DNA of 64,000 nucleotides from Hirudinaria manillensis (lineage: Eukaryota > Annelida > Clitellata > Hirudinida > Hirudinidae). The translations under genes and the position numbers were made by a program. Under the pieces are notes generated by a model. The model was not told the origin of the DNA. It did no database searches and was given only the letters and a program-made list of their open reading frames with translations. How positions within the stretch are numbered: position 1 is the stretch's first letter; each line of letters begins with the position of its first letter. The stretch is taken from positions 7,113,319 to 7,177,318 of the forward strand of contig CM067531.1 in NCBI GenBank assembly GCA_034509925.1, read 5' to 3'. This document shows positions 38,701-49,957 of this stretch, piece by piece.

Positions 38701-41700
38701 ATTCGCTGTGGACCATCTTGGAAAATGGTTCCATCCGACTCCATGGCGGTCTACCTGCACGGGTCCTCTTTTCTCCTCGAAGGCTAGGATTGCCTCGGAT
38801 TCCTCAATTTCTTCCTGGGCTCTGAATTTCCTTCCTGAGCGGAGTTGCGGCATGACGTCGCGGACCCTGCTGTCACTGGAGTTGTTGAGCGACCATTGAG
38901 TTCTGATTTTGCTAATTTTATATTCTTCAACGATGGATCTGAGGGGCAGCCTCAACCGTGTGCTTCTGCTGTACAGGGCGATCGACGATAGCGAAGGCGG
39001 TAACCCGAACCATTTCCTTGTACACCGATTTATTTTCCTTTCCATCTCTTCTACCGACTGCAGGCCTATTTCGTAGATGGTCAGTGGCCACAGCAGTCTT
39101 GGTAGCGGGACGAACTGCAGGAGCCAGACTTTGAATCTGCCCTGTAGCGGCGATTCTGCAATCGCTCTCAGAACGTCGGTCATCCTACTCACAGTGGCTG
39201 CCTCCTGGTTTTTGTCGCGGAGGGACACGTCGAAAACTCTTCCCAAGCTCTTTAATGGCTCTTCTGAGACCGTCGGAACGCGTTGTCCTTCGGCGGTGAA
39301 GCACACGTCGCTGCGAACTCTCCCTCTTGTGAGAGAAAGACTCCGGGATTTTGCGGGTTTCAGAGCCATGCGACCATTGGAGTAGATCATTGAGCTTGTC
39401 AAGGGCTCTTTGGACAATCTGCTGCCTGTTTAGAACGATGGTGGTGTCGTCCATGAAAACCTTTACTGAAGGCATAAACACCCCTCTACCCAAACGCATC
39501 TTGGGGATCTCAGCTCCTACTGCATTTAGTACGACTTGAATGGCAAGCACAAACAGCGATGGAGAAATGGCACATCCCATGGCTATGCCGATCTGCAGAG
39601 GGATCCAACACGTGGTGCAATCTTTCGTGGAAAACGCATCACGAAACCGTTGAAGTATTCTTTGAGTACCTCAATTACCGTTCCAGGAACATGGTGGATC
39701 TCTAACGTCTTCCAGAGGAGTTGATGGGGCACCGATCCATAGGCGTTGGCCAGGTCGAGCCACACGACGTGTAGGCTGTTTCCTTTTTGCGTTCTGGATC
39801 GCCTCCCATATCATTGCGGTGTGCTCAATGCACCCCGGCACACCTGGAATGCCTCCCTTTTGAACTGCTGTGTCGATGTACTTGTTTGTTGTCATGAACG
39901 TAGTCAGCCTTGCCGCTAGACATGTGAAGTAGATTTTCCCTTCGACATTCAACAACGAAATGGGCCTGAACTGATTTATGTGCTTGGATTCCTTTTCTTT
40001 CGGAATGTACACACCTTCCGCTACTTTCATTCGTTGTCGACTGCGGCATTGGCCCAGGTGGAAACTATTATTGTGTGGAGCAGCTTGAGCGTTCTTGGGC
40101 ATCTCTTGTAGAGCAGATATGGGATCCCGTTGGACCCGGGCGCGGAGCGGTTTCTTGCCTTCTTCACGACTCCCTTAACCTCCTCGATCGATGGAGCTGC
40201 CTCCTGAAATGGATGATCCGGGAAAGGTGCTTCCAGAATCTCAGTTCTCTGAGGAAGCGGTGTGCTGCGAAGAGCATCGGTGTACGTCTTGGTGAGGTGT
40301 GCTTCTAGCTCCGTCTTTGAAGCAGCAAGAGTCCCTGATTTTGGTGGTTCGAGCAGTGACCTCCCGTAGCGATACGGATCTCTGAAAAATTCTTGTCTTG
40401 CTCGCCTTCTCTCGTACCTCTTTTGTCTCGTCCTTTCTGCTTGACGGAGGGTGTTGATTCTTCCTTTGACCTCCTCCCACAGCACCATCAAACCGGCCTT
40501 TTCGGCCTCACCCGAACTTTTCCATCTGCTGCGAAGGACCCTTTTCTCGCGCTTTAAACTTCGTAGCTCGATCTGCCGCCTGGATTCTTTGGGTTTTGTG
40601 GGGCGCTTGACTTCGACAGACCCGAACTTCTCTAGGCAGGAAGCGTAGATGAAATCGGAGAAGCTCTTCATAGTGCCTTCTCTTTTCATCACTCTCTTGA
40701 GGCCGGTTGCGAGATTGCCATCCAGTTCTTGCCACACTTTCATGTCTTTGCTTGAAGGAAATTTGATCCTTTGCCTGACTGGGTCTGATGCTGGAAGAGA
40801 GACTCGAACCAACTCGGGACTGTGGTGTGCCTCCTGCCCGGTGTCGTTCGGCGTTTTATGTGTCGGCTCTTGCGCGACAGGACGCTGTCTCTCAATGCAA
40901 CCCATTTTTGTCTGATGGATCTTCATTCCCTTCCCTGAAGCAAACGATTTCCCGCAAATACACCTGCGTGTAACGTAATGTAATGTAATGTAATGTAATG
41001 TAATGTAATGTAATGTAATGTAATGTAATGTAATGTAATGTAATATAATATAATATAATATAATGCTATTTAAGATCGTTTAATTGCAGCAAATCGATTG
41101 CGGCAAAATTGGAATCTGCAAATCCGTCCCGATATTTACAGGAGACCCTTCCAACAAATTATTTCTCCAGAAAGAAGTTACCGAATGTCATGGTAGGAAC
41201 GAAATATTATATTAAATATTATTTGACGATCACAATTTTCCAACCTTAATTAGACAAAATATTTAAAAAAAACATCAAGGAATAGAAATAAATAAAATAA
41301 AAACATTATGGCCATAATTTTATTGGATTTTTAATAAATAATCGTCTTTGTTTAACCAGTTTGCCCGACTTTAAAGTGCTCCAAGCCATGTCTGTTCGGC
41401 TTCAGGAATTGTGAATCTTGTCAATGTGCTGACAATCCTTGCGATGTTGGTTCTTAAATAACAATTAATTCCATTATTAATTCTAATTTAATTATTCATT
41501 GCCTAATTATTGTCTATTATTATTAGCTGATCATTATTAGTTGCATTAAAACACACGGGGCGCCTCTGATGCATTACAGATTTAACTGTTATTATTATTA
41601 TTAACATTGATTTTACTGCTGCAATTATATGAATTTGTAATTAATAAAAAAAAATTGAAATTGTAAATAATAAAAATAAGTCGTTGCTAATGTAATTAAT

Positions 41701-43817
41701 TATATGCAACAATATTCAAATCCATTTAATTAAGTAATATTATTTATTTATGTTACTACCAAGAATAATGGATGTTAATTTAGGAACGTTTGAGTTGTGA
41801 TTATAATGTCCAATTTGTGATTATAATGTTTAATATGTGATTATAATGTCCAATGATTATACAATGTCCAATGGTCGTCCATTAATAATATGTTTACCGT
41901 TATTTCGTTTACCGAATATTTCCAATGTCTTAAAATTTATTTTTAACCAGGATGCCACTTTGAACCCTTGGAAAACGTGTCAGGCCCTTTTCTTTCCAAC
42001 TTATGCTGAGTCCACTGAATTATTTACTCCCAGAGCAAACATTTACCAGGACTTCATCTACTTGAGTCAGTCCGTCATCATCATCATCATCGTCATCGTC
42101 ATCATTATTGTCACGATCATCATCATCATAATATGTGACGAACCCTTAAGTTTGTAATATTAATTAATATTTAATTAATATACATTCCAATTGTACCAGA
42201 CGAAGGGGAACCCAGGTGCGATCAACTGAGGCAAAGATACCTGGAGTACTTTAATCTTTCCTATCCGTTGAACTTTGACTCAGAAAACAACTTTAAACCC
42301 CTTCAATGTTTTGCCGACATGTGTTGGTGTCTTAACAAAACTGGTCATCAACTTGGAAGTTTGGAAGCTGAGGACTTGCAATCCATCACGTGTGGTTAGT
42401 ACTGGTTGCTATGCTAATTATGATGATGATGGTGACGACGATGAATTGAATCATTGATGAAGACCAACTTGTTCATAATTCTATTCAGGATATTATTCTA
42501 AGGAATACTTCCAACTGCTAGCAATGAAAGACATGAGTGAGATTCCTGAAGATATTAATTGGAGACTTAAGATGTTGGTCTTTGTAATAAAACCGATTTT
42601 AAAATTTAAAAAAAATTAAACATAATATGTTCTTTATAATTACATAAATTTCAGTGAATTTTCTAAGCAACTGGCAGAGTTGTTAAAAGTGAAAGAAGAT
42701 CAAGTTATTTTTACGTCAATTGAGGTCATTAATTCTGTTAATTTTAATTAATTGATATCTGATTTAATTGAATTAGTTAAAAATAATTGAAAGTACTGTA
42801 GAAGTTGGGTCAAATGGCGTCCAGTTATTTAACGAGATTCTACTTGAAATAGGAACCGAAAAGGAAAGGATTCAAGTTGAACTATCTTGTTTTGGCTTCA
42901 ACGGAGTATGAGGCCGCGCAAATAAGGGTAATTCGATGTTATTAATTCACCATCGTCGAATGATATTATTTCTATAATCGTTCTTTAATGTTTTAAAATT
43001 TTATTAAGCTTAAAGTTTCTATTATACAATTATGCTTATACCTTTTACCGTGCATCCATTTCAGAATCTAGCGCCGACAATTTTAAATCTGACATTACAA
43101 GAACTGCCTTTTGGCTTTCAATCCATCGACCCGGCGATTACTTCTTCCCCCAATCCACCCACCAACCCATCCATCAGTCCATCCCTCAGTCCATCCACAA
43201 ATCTATCCATCGTTTCATCCATCGACCCATCCGTCACTCCATCCAGCAGTCCATCCACCCCTTCATCGACTAATCCTCTTATCAACATTCCCACTGATTC
43301 TTCAACCAATCACGAGTCAAGATCAACCTCTTCATCACCTGGAGAGTCTGAAGAAGTTACGAAGCTTTTGCTTCTCACAATTCTTTTGCCCATTTTAGTG
43401 GCTCTCTGCGTTTTCACAGTTGCCTTTATCATTGGCTTTTGTATCATAAAGGTGAGTTCTTCATCAATGACATCAATGCCATCGTCGTCATCATCGTCAT
43501 CATCATCATCATTGATAATGAGCATTGTTACGTTTGATATTATTTTTATAGAGATTGAAGAGCAAACATATCTCCACGACAGGAAGCCTGTACAAAGAAC
43601 CGATCGTATTTCCAGAGGTGTCTTTGAAGCAATTGAAAAAATAATTGTTGTATAATTTTGTATAATTAATCATCCTAATACAATAAGAATAATTTCACTA
43701 TTAGCACGACCATCAACTCATAAACCACTGCAATTATTAATGTTATTGTTTCAATATCTGCAGAACCCTAAACTGGACTATCCCTACTTGCGTTCCACCT
43801 CATTGTCAGAAGCTTGA
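32723..43817 (+). CDS. Membrane-anchored multi-antistasin/thyroglobulin protein, 27 exons
   Basis: Predicted type I membrane protein of about 910 aa, probably a cell-surface protease inhibitor or adhesion molecule (function inferred). Exons start at 32723, 32905, 33087, 33396, 33560, 33853, 34103, 34412, 34576, 34869, 35114, 35426, 35879, 36160, 36408, 36608, 36936, 41090, 41360, 41951, 42200, 42489, 42655, 42853, 43065, 43552 and 43764; every phase joins. Order: signal peptide (MGNLFLLFLIIA); nine antistasin-type six-cysteine modules (about residues 29-60, 89-120, 157-188, 219-250, 287-319, 345-376, 400-435, 467-499, 534-562), the first eight each followed by a separate exon with three cysteines; a Cys-poor exon; a thyroglobulin type-1 domain (601-665, with QCFADMCWC); an SEA or EpCAM-like region to about 760; a Ser/Thr/Pro stalk; a membrane helix (843-870); a 40-residue tail. 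The TY-SEA-like-TM order recalls EpCAM/TROP2. The exon starting 34412 has an altered donor. Confidence 0.8.
33087..34988 (+). repeat. Recent internal tandem duplication of a two-module block
   Basis: Four exons with their introns (33087-33972) are repeated at 34103-34988 with a constant offset of 1016 bp and no indels. Introns differ at only a few positions, while the first exon of each copy (33087-33181 versus 34103-34197) differs at about eleven bases. Upstream of the exon, alignment needs a 4-bp shift (offset 1020). The unit adds two antistasin modules and two linkers in frame. Confidence 0.92.
37237..37436. repeat. (ATAAT)n/(GTAAT)n microsatellite, 3' side of retroelement
   Basis: Pentanucleotide array of ATAAT units passing into GTAAT/GTGAT units and back, directly abutting the 3' end of the minus-strand retrotransposon. 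Lies in the intron after exon 17 of the antistasin gene. Confidence 0.9.
37438..40960 (-). mobile_element. Decayed R2-superfamily (RLE-type) non-LTR retrotransposon
   Basis: Minus-strand polyprotein remnants in several frames. 40926-40027: basic region and start of reverse transcriptase (APGSNGIPYLLY). 40102-39780: FRPISLLNVEGK and PGVPGCIEHT. 39765-39620: WLDLANAYGSVPH. 39580-39380: AMGCAISPSLF and catalytic FMDDT. 39417-38500: thumb and downstream. 38479-37811: a CCHC knuckle (CELCGG...H...C) and a restriction-like endonuclease core (KRPDLVL...VELTVPWEDR). The order RT, zinc knuckle, C-terminal endonuclease is diagnostic of R2/R4-type elements. At least four frame breaks mean it is dead. 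N-terminal zinc fingers are missing, so the 5' end is probably truncated. About 130 bp of 3' UTR (to 37438) recur at 48.7 kb. Confidence 0.9.
40971..41065. repeat. (TAATG)n/(TAATA)n microsatellite, 5' side of retroelement
   Basis: About twelve TAATG units then TAATA units. It is the counterpart of the array on the other side of the retrotransposon, so the element appears inserted into one such array. Confidence 0.9.
43142..43260 (+). repeat. Coding (CATC/CAGTC) microsatellite forming Ser/Pro stalk
   Basis: Degenerate CCATC-type units inside exon 25 of the antistasin gene encode a Ser/Pro/Thr-rich stretch ahead of the transmembrane helix. The frame is kept throughout. Confidence 0.8.
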
Positions 43818-43990
43818 ATCCAAACAAATCAGTGACAATCGAAACGAATTCCTTCTCGCGAATTCAACGCTTCCCAGGATGCTTTAATTTCAATATTACA
43901 TTTAATATTTTAATCATTTTCTTTTAAATTTAATTTTTTAATTTTTATTGATTGAAATGTTAATGAACGGAAAATCTACGAAAGAATTTC

Positions 43991-43996
43991 AATAAA
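43991..43996 (+). terminator. Candidate polyadenylation signal of antistasin gene
   Basis: AATAAA about 175 bp after the stop codon. Chance occurrences are common in such AT-rich DNA. Confidence 0.35.
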
Positions 43997-44887
43997 TTTT
44001 TAACACCTCGTTCAACATCTCATGAAAACTAATTTGCTGATATCCTCGTTCTCCCAATTTAAGATCAGTTCGAAATTTCTCTTTTCAGTTTTTCATTTTC
44101 AGATGTTTCAATCGTTCTGAGACCATTAGTGGTTATCAAGTGGTTATCAGTTGAAATTAGAAACGAACTTTGACAAACCTCGTGAAGTATTCGAAAGCAT
44201 TCCTTCGAACGAAATTTGGAAATTCCACGATAACAATTCTTGTTTTAATTCGATGTAATTCTCGTTTTCCCTTAATCTTCTCTGTAAGTCCGACTAATTA
44301 CTTGATTAATTAATTTATTAACGTTTTGCGTACTTAAAATTAAAAACTCGCAGCATTAAACGAGGTTAACCCTTTGCTTTCTTAACTTTGTTGCTTGTGA
44401 CTTTCAAGAGAATTTCATTGGTTCTCTGAGTTAATTAAATCTTTTTATTTGATTTCGTTACCAATTAATTTTTCGAAATGATGTAATTCTTCTCACGCGG
44501 TTAAAATTCATTTATCTCAATACATTGGGAACTTTTGGCTTGTATTGACGATGTTATTAATTCACCATTACATATATTGTGTACACAATTAAAAATGAAT
44601 ATTTTGACCAATAATTGAATACTGCCAATATAAATAATTAATAAAAACATTAAATATGTGCAGAGCAGATTTTCTAAATCAATTCCATCAGCCGGATAAT
44701 GGCGATATCTTCTTAAATTCAATAGAATATTTTAATTCCCCATTTCAAATTCAAACTTCTTGGATTGCCACATTTGGAATCCGACATTCAGTTTGACTTG
44801 TAGACCTTTTAACCAAATAAAAACAAATAAATGGAATAAGTAAAAATAAGTGATATAACATCACTAATGCCATAAATAGTTACGTAA

Positions 44888-45130
44888 TTATGGACATCGG
44901 TTCTTGCAATGAGTCTCTCCTAGGAAGCATGTGATTATGTGGAGAATGTTCATATCGTTTGGTATGATGTCCTTAACGTGTCCTTCATCGATCAATCTTT
45001 TATTCGTTGAAAATAAAAGACACCCATGTTCGATGGATCGATACCAGATCGTCTCAACCATGGCCAAAGCTCTATACAATCTGCCCTTGAAGGCCATCCA
45101 TTGGCCGAATCTGTGTCGCGGATAGGTTCA
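44888..45130 (-). pseudogene. Unrecognised open frame of about 79 codons
   Basis: On the minus strand an open frame follows a possible acceptor (GACACAG). It begins FGQWMAFKGRLY and ends GETHCKNRCP before TAA. Amino-acid use looks protein-like (balanced Trp, Tyr, Cys, charged residues), unlike the surrounding low-complexity frames. I do not recognise it and find no partner exons, so it may be a lone exon, a relic or chance. Confidence 0.25.
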
Positions 45131-45516
45131 TAATTGGCTCCCCGATCAGTGCTTCCATGTCAATTAGAAACTAAGCGTGTTCAAAGTCTGTGGAGAATGG
45201 TCGATAAGTCTAACTGTGTCCTTGTGTCATTGGTTGGCCTTAAGACTTCCTGACCAATCAGAGTGAGTGACCTTCAGACGTCTGATTACTTTTTATTTTT
45301 ATTTTTTTAGAATATTCATGTTTAATGTGCTTTATTTTTTTTTTGGATAACGAAACAGTTGTCTGAGGAGGTATGACGTCACTACATCATAACCTTCAAT
45401 AGTCCAACATTCCTTTTAATAAAATATTGTTTGCCAAGTAATAATAACTAAAATATTAAACTAATTAAACAGTATTAATGATAAACGATTATCATCAATA
45501 GTAATAATAACCACGG

Positions 45517-45518
<2 letters not shown>

Positions 45519-45566
<48 letters not shown>

Positions 45567-45585
45567 ATTAATATTATTATTATTT
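45519..45585. repeat. (TTA)n microsatellite
   Basis: Nearly perfect run of about 20 TTA units. Confidence 0.95.
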
Positions 45586-46028
45586 CTTATCATCAATGTT
45601 AGTCAATTCAATCCGAAAATGTGGCGGATGCATGGATATAATCTTGATGATGGTCTATTTGAATCATTTTATTATTTATTATTTTATTTTTTAATTCCAT
45701 CTTCCGTTCTTCCTTTATCTTCACTTCCATCTATCAGATGATACGTCTTTCCATCCTTACATATCCATCTGATATCCATCCGTCCTTCATTCATTCACTC
45801 GCTAAATTATTTGAACATCTAACGTCTGCAGTGCTCACTCGACCATTGAAATTTGCTTGCACTCGCCCACTTGCCTATCCATCGCCCATACATCCGTCCT
45901 TCCAAACGTTCATCCATCGACCCAATCACCCATCCACCAACCCCCCCACATGCAGATTGGGTGATAAAGTCGTCTGACATAAAGACGCGTCATGAAAGGA
46001 AGGTCTCTCGGATCGCGTGACTCCAATG

Positions 46029-46043
46029 GTCTCCAATGGCAAC
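46029..46043 (+). promoter_or_regulatory. X-box-like site
   Basis: GTCTCCAATGGCAAC: RFX half-sites with a 3-base spacer. No adjacent gene recognised. Confidence 0.3.
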
Positions 46044-47524
46044 GACATTTTTGGCTCTCACCTGCACAGGTAGAACAGCACAATTGCTCTGTAATTTACT
46101 CAACCAACGGTGCCACTACTGATCCAATCGTCCAAAATAATAACAATTATTAATCTAATTATAACAACAATTATTAATACAATTATAAATATTGCACTGG
46201 CTTAGGATAATAGTATTATGTTACATTAATTACATTTATTATTTTATTATTATACGAATTTTAATTATTAATTATTAATAATTGTTTATTAATAATAATA
46301 ATTATTATTATTAGCATTGGTGTTTGAAGTAAGAACGTTGATGTCTGCAAAAATGGAACAGGTCACGTGACAAAGCCAATTGACCTGACCTAGATTTGAA
46401 TGGTGACACGGACTCATTATGAATCAATTTGCACCAATGAAATAAAGCCTGAACCAATGGAACACTCGACCAACGGTCACTCTGCAAATGATGTCCATGA
46501 CATCAGGGTGAATTTATTGGAGATTAGTTGATAATTATAATGTTGAAATAATATTATTAATTAAAAAGTAATAAAAAAAGATTCACAAATATTAAGTATA
46601 TACACATATATATATATATTGTAACTGATTAAGTAATTGAAATTATATGTAATATATATGGTGTACATAATTGTAATTATATTTTAAAAGAAATTATTTT
46701 TCAAACAATCACGACTTGACCTGTCACCGACAATCTATGGACAATTATTAAAATACAGGCCCTGCTCATTAATATTCGATAAGATGCTGATTAATATTCA
46801 ACAAGGAGCTAATTAATAAAGCAATTAGTGTCTTTTTAAAAGCTACGGCAGATCTTAAATCAAACTAGAAACGTGATCCTTTCTTGGAGATGTTGATGAA
46901 TTTAAGAGGTAGGTCACTGCACCTGAAATGGAGGCAATCCAGGAGAGGAAGTTATTCTCACAATAATATTCATAATTAATTATACTAGTATTAGATTAAT
47001 ATTTTACTTAATTATTTTTTATTGTAATATACTATTCTTGCATTGAAAAGAAATTATGAACAAAAACTGCTGTCAAAGACTTGGAGTTGCATTGGAAGCC
47101 AAGAAGAAGTTAAGAACGATTTAATCATTGGAACTCATAAATGCTTAAAAATATGCAAAAGTAAAGTTGTAAATCGACAGATACGGGTTTGGGTTAGGTT
47201 ACGTAATTTGAACTAACAGAGCAACTGCAATGAATATGCTAATGAAGCATTCATAATCCAATCCTTCTACATAACTGAATAATCATTCGATTGTTGATTA
47301 ATTATGCAAATACATCTTCGAATAAATTATTAATGAGGAAGGGGAGATTGAGAAGAAGTGAGAGGATTTGAACCGTTTTTTTTTAGGATTTGTGTAATTC
47401 TTCGTTCGTGCTTCTTTGGTTGTTGTTTACATTTTAGAGAGTTCATTTGTAAACTTATGTTATCAGTCAATACTTCTATTCTATGTTATCATGTTATTAT
47501 TAAGCTCATTATTTTCGTATTATA

Positions 47525-47525
47525 C

Positions 47526-47563
<38 letters not shown>

Positions 47564-47564
47564 C
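47525..47564. repeat. (ATC)n microsatellite
   Basis: About 13 perfect ATC units. Confidence 0.95.
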
Positions 47565-48686
47565 CGTCGTTGTCACATACTCTCATTTTATCTTTATGTT
47601 ATCTTTCGAATATTTGAAAGAACAGACAAGTCGTGATGATGATGATGGTGATTGTGATCAGGCAAATGTTCAAACCAAACATCGGTTTTCGACGTTCAAA
47701 GTACTAGCAAAGTTGAACTTTAAGCATCGTAACCGACCACATGCGACGACAGACGACCACACGCGACCACAAACAGCTACAAATTTTGAGTTCAAGACTT
47801 CATCAGGTTCTCCGGCACTTCTTTCCAATCAACTACATGGTTTTAACTGCTTCAATATCAACGACAACAACAACTTTCAGCAGCAACAATAACAACAAAT
47901 CTTGTTGTCCCTCGCTTCATCGGATATGAATTTTTAATTCTTTGCAATTCACGGTGAATTGCTAACGTAACAAAGATGGACTGAAGAAAGAGAATGAGTA
48001 CAACATCGCAGTTTATAAATTGCAGTGGAAAATCCAAAAGCGTTTCCGAATAGATGGAATCACAAAACGAATGCATGGATAAAACCACGAAATGACTGAT
48101 TGTGAAACGTCTGATTATTTTCAATTGAAACCATTTTCGGAATTTCCAGAGAATACTTGTGAGTCACGATTGATTAACTTAGAAATTTAAGATTAGTCAA
48201 GCATTCGATTTCATTTTGAAATGTTATTTACAATAAATATTCACTAAATTCAATCAATTCTTAGCAAATTCAAGAAACGGCCATCATGAATTTATTAATT
48301 CAATGAGGAATTTTTGAAATGTTTATGTTTAAATAATATATTTATTTATTTTATAATTAATTAATTAATTAATTTATGATTAATTAAAAATTCACGTTTC
48401 TCATTCCATGCAATGAGTTTTGTTGGAGTCAAGAATTTCAATTCAAAGAAACCATGTAACCAATCAAGGTCACACGATGAATTATGCCAATTTATGATAA
48501 TTATTATTAAATAATTAAACTCCCCAAACTTGTTGTTAACCTCTTGAGTGGTGCCTCATATGAGCACTTCAACCACCCACCTAAATATTGGGTCCTCACC
48601 GCATCATTTAAATGACAACGGAGATGTAATAAATGAAATAAATAAGTATAATAAATGAAATAAATGTGATAAATACGAAAATTGAT

Positions 48687-48826
48687 ACTCTGTGCGAGCG
48701 CCGACAAGAATCCTCAGAGAGGTTGCCCCATCTGCAAACGTTTCGGCCCATTATACCTCTGACGTTCTCCGGGGCCGGGCCACACCCGCTGATCAGGCGG
48801 ATGTTCTTGTCGGTCGAATCTTTTGC
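48687..48826 (-). mobile_element. 5'-truncated 3' end of the same retrotransposon family
   Basis: About 130 bp align with the 3' UTR of the 37-41 kb element. Both share GCGAGCG near the end, then TTTCGGCCC, GGGGCCGGGCC/GGGTCTGGGCC and the CGCTGATCAGGCGGATG / CGTTGATCAAGCGGATG block. Same (minus) orientation. Flanked on both sides by TAAATGAAA/TAAATA repeats, so it too sits in an AT-rich simple repeat. Confidence 0.8.
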
Positions 48827-49235
48827 ACATTTGATAAATATGTAAATAAATAAATGAAATTACGATATCATATAAATACTTTCAAAACACTTTTGTTAAA
48901 GAGATTTAAAACTTTTTCTTGCGAATAGTTTTCTGTCCTTCGGTGATGATGATGATGATGATGCTAGAGTTTCAGAACGTAACGTTAAAATTACATAATA
49001 TTCAAAATAATTAATGTTGTATTAAATTATTTAATTAATTATAATAAGAAATTATGGGGATAACAATTTCCACCCTCATCAATGTGAACTACAATCATCA
49101 TCACCATCATCATGATTATGGGATCAATTATCTCAGCAAACATTGCTTTGTACTCAACCAACCGATAGAATATGGAACTGCCTGCTATATACTAAAACAA
49201 CAACATCGTGGATACATCGCCATTCCCATCATCCA

Positions 49236-49264
49236 CATCGTCATCATCGTAGTCGTCGTCGTCG

Positions 49265-49295
<31 letters not shown>

Positions 49296-49316
49296 GACAT
49301 CATCGTCGTCGTCCTC
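49236..49316. repeat. (GTC/ATC)n trinucleotide array
   Basis: GTC units pass into ATC units and back to GTC. Confidence 0.9.
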
Positions 49317-49861
49317 CTCGCCTTTTGAAGCGGAAACTTTTGACCTTGCGAACAATTTCCGTTGTAAATCAAGTCATAATTTCTAGGAAGTCAATCAGAC
49401 AACAACAACAACAACGACGACGACAACGACGACGACAACAACAACAACGTAGTCGTCATCAACATTTAATGTTCTGATTAAGCCACGTAGAAAATAGAAA
49501 ATAAACGACTTTTATTGCGCCATCTGACGATCAACAAACAAAGCTTTGGAGAGAATCAATTTCTCAAATCTTTTTGACGATGCTTAACAATTACGGCTAT
49601 AATTAAAATAATAATAATAATGAATAATAATATAAAAATAATATAATTTAATAATTTACACATCTTGCGATATCTGGTTCTTAAAAAAAATGACGATCAC
49701 CTGTTGAGTTCAGGTGAGAAGGACATTCAATAAATTGAATTTCAATCGCAAAATGGATCTAAAAGCAACCGATGCGGTCCAATTATTCAATTAAGTCATC
49801 TTCGTTGTCGTCGTCACTCCCACGGTGGTCTTGCATGGTACTACGTGGTTATTACAGCCAG

Positions 49862-49957
49862 GATGACGATGATGATGATGATGACCATGACGATGATGAT
49901 GATGATGATGATGACAATGGCGATGGTGATGGTGATGACGATGACGATGACGATGAT
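49862..49957. repeat. (GAT/GAC)n trinucleotide array
   Basis: About 32 GAT, GAC and GGC/GGT units, giving poly-Asp frames by chance. Confidence 0.9.

Larger units (their letters stand above)
43818..47520. other. Gene-poor region, first part
   Basis: AT-rich DNA without a recognised gene. It contains one coding-looking minus-strand frame (44888-45130), a long TTA array, a CATC-rich stretch near 45.8-45.95 kb and an X-box-like site at 46029. Confidence 0.55.

Noticed and set aside
38527-39400. Plus-strand open frames antisense to the retrotransposon
   Set aside because: Shadows of the minus-strand element, which shows reverse transcriptase and endonuclease motifs.
47416-47892. 158-codon frame with poly-Ile or poly-His stretches
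   Set aside because: Driven by the ATC microsatellite; both overlapping frames stay open for the same reason and no splice or domain signals support it.
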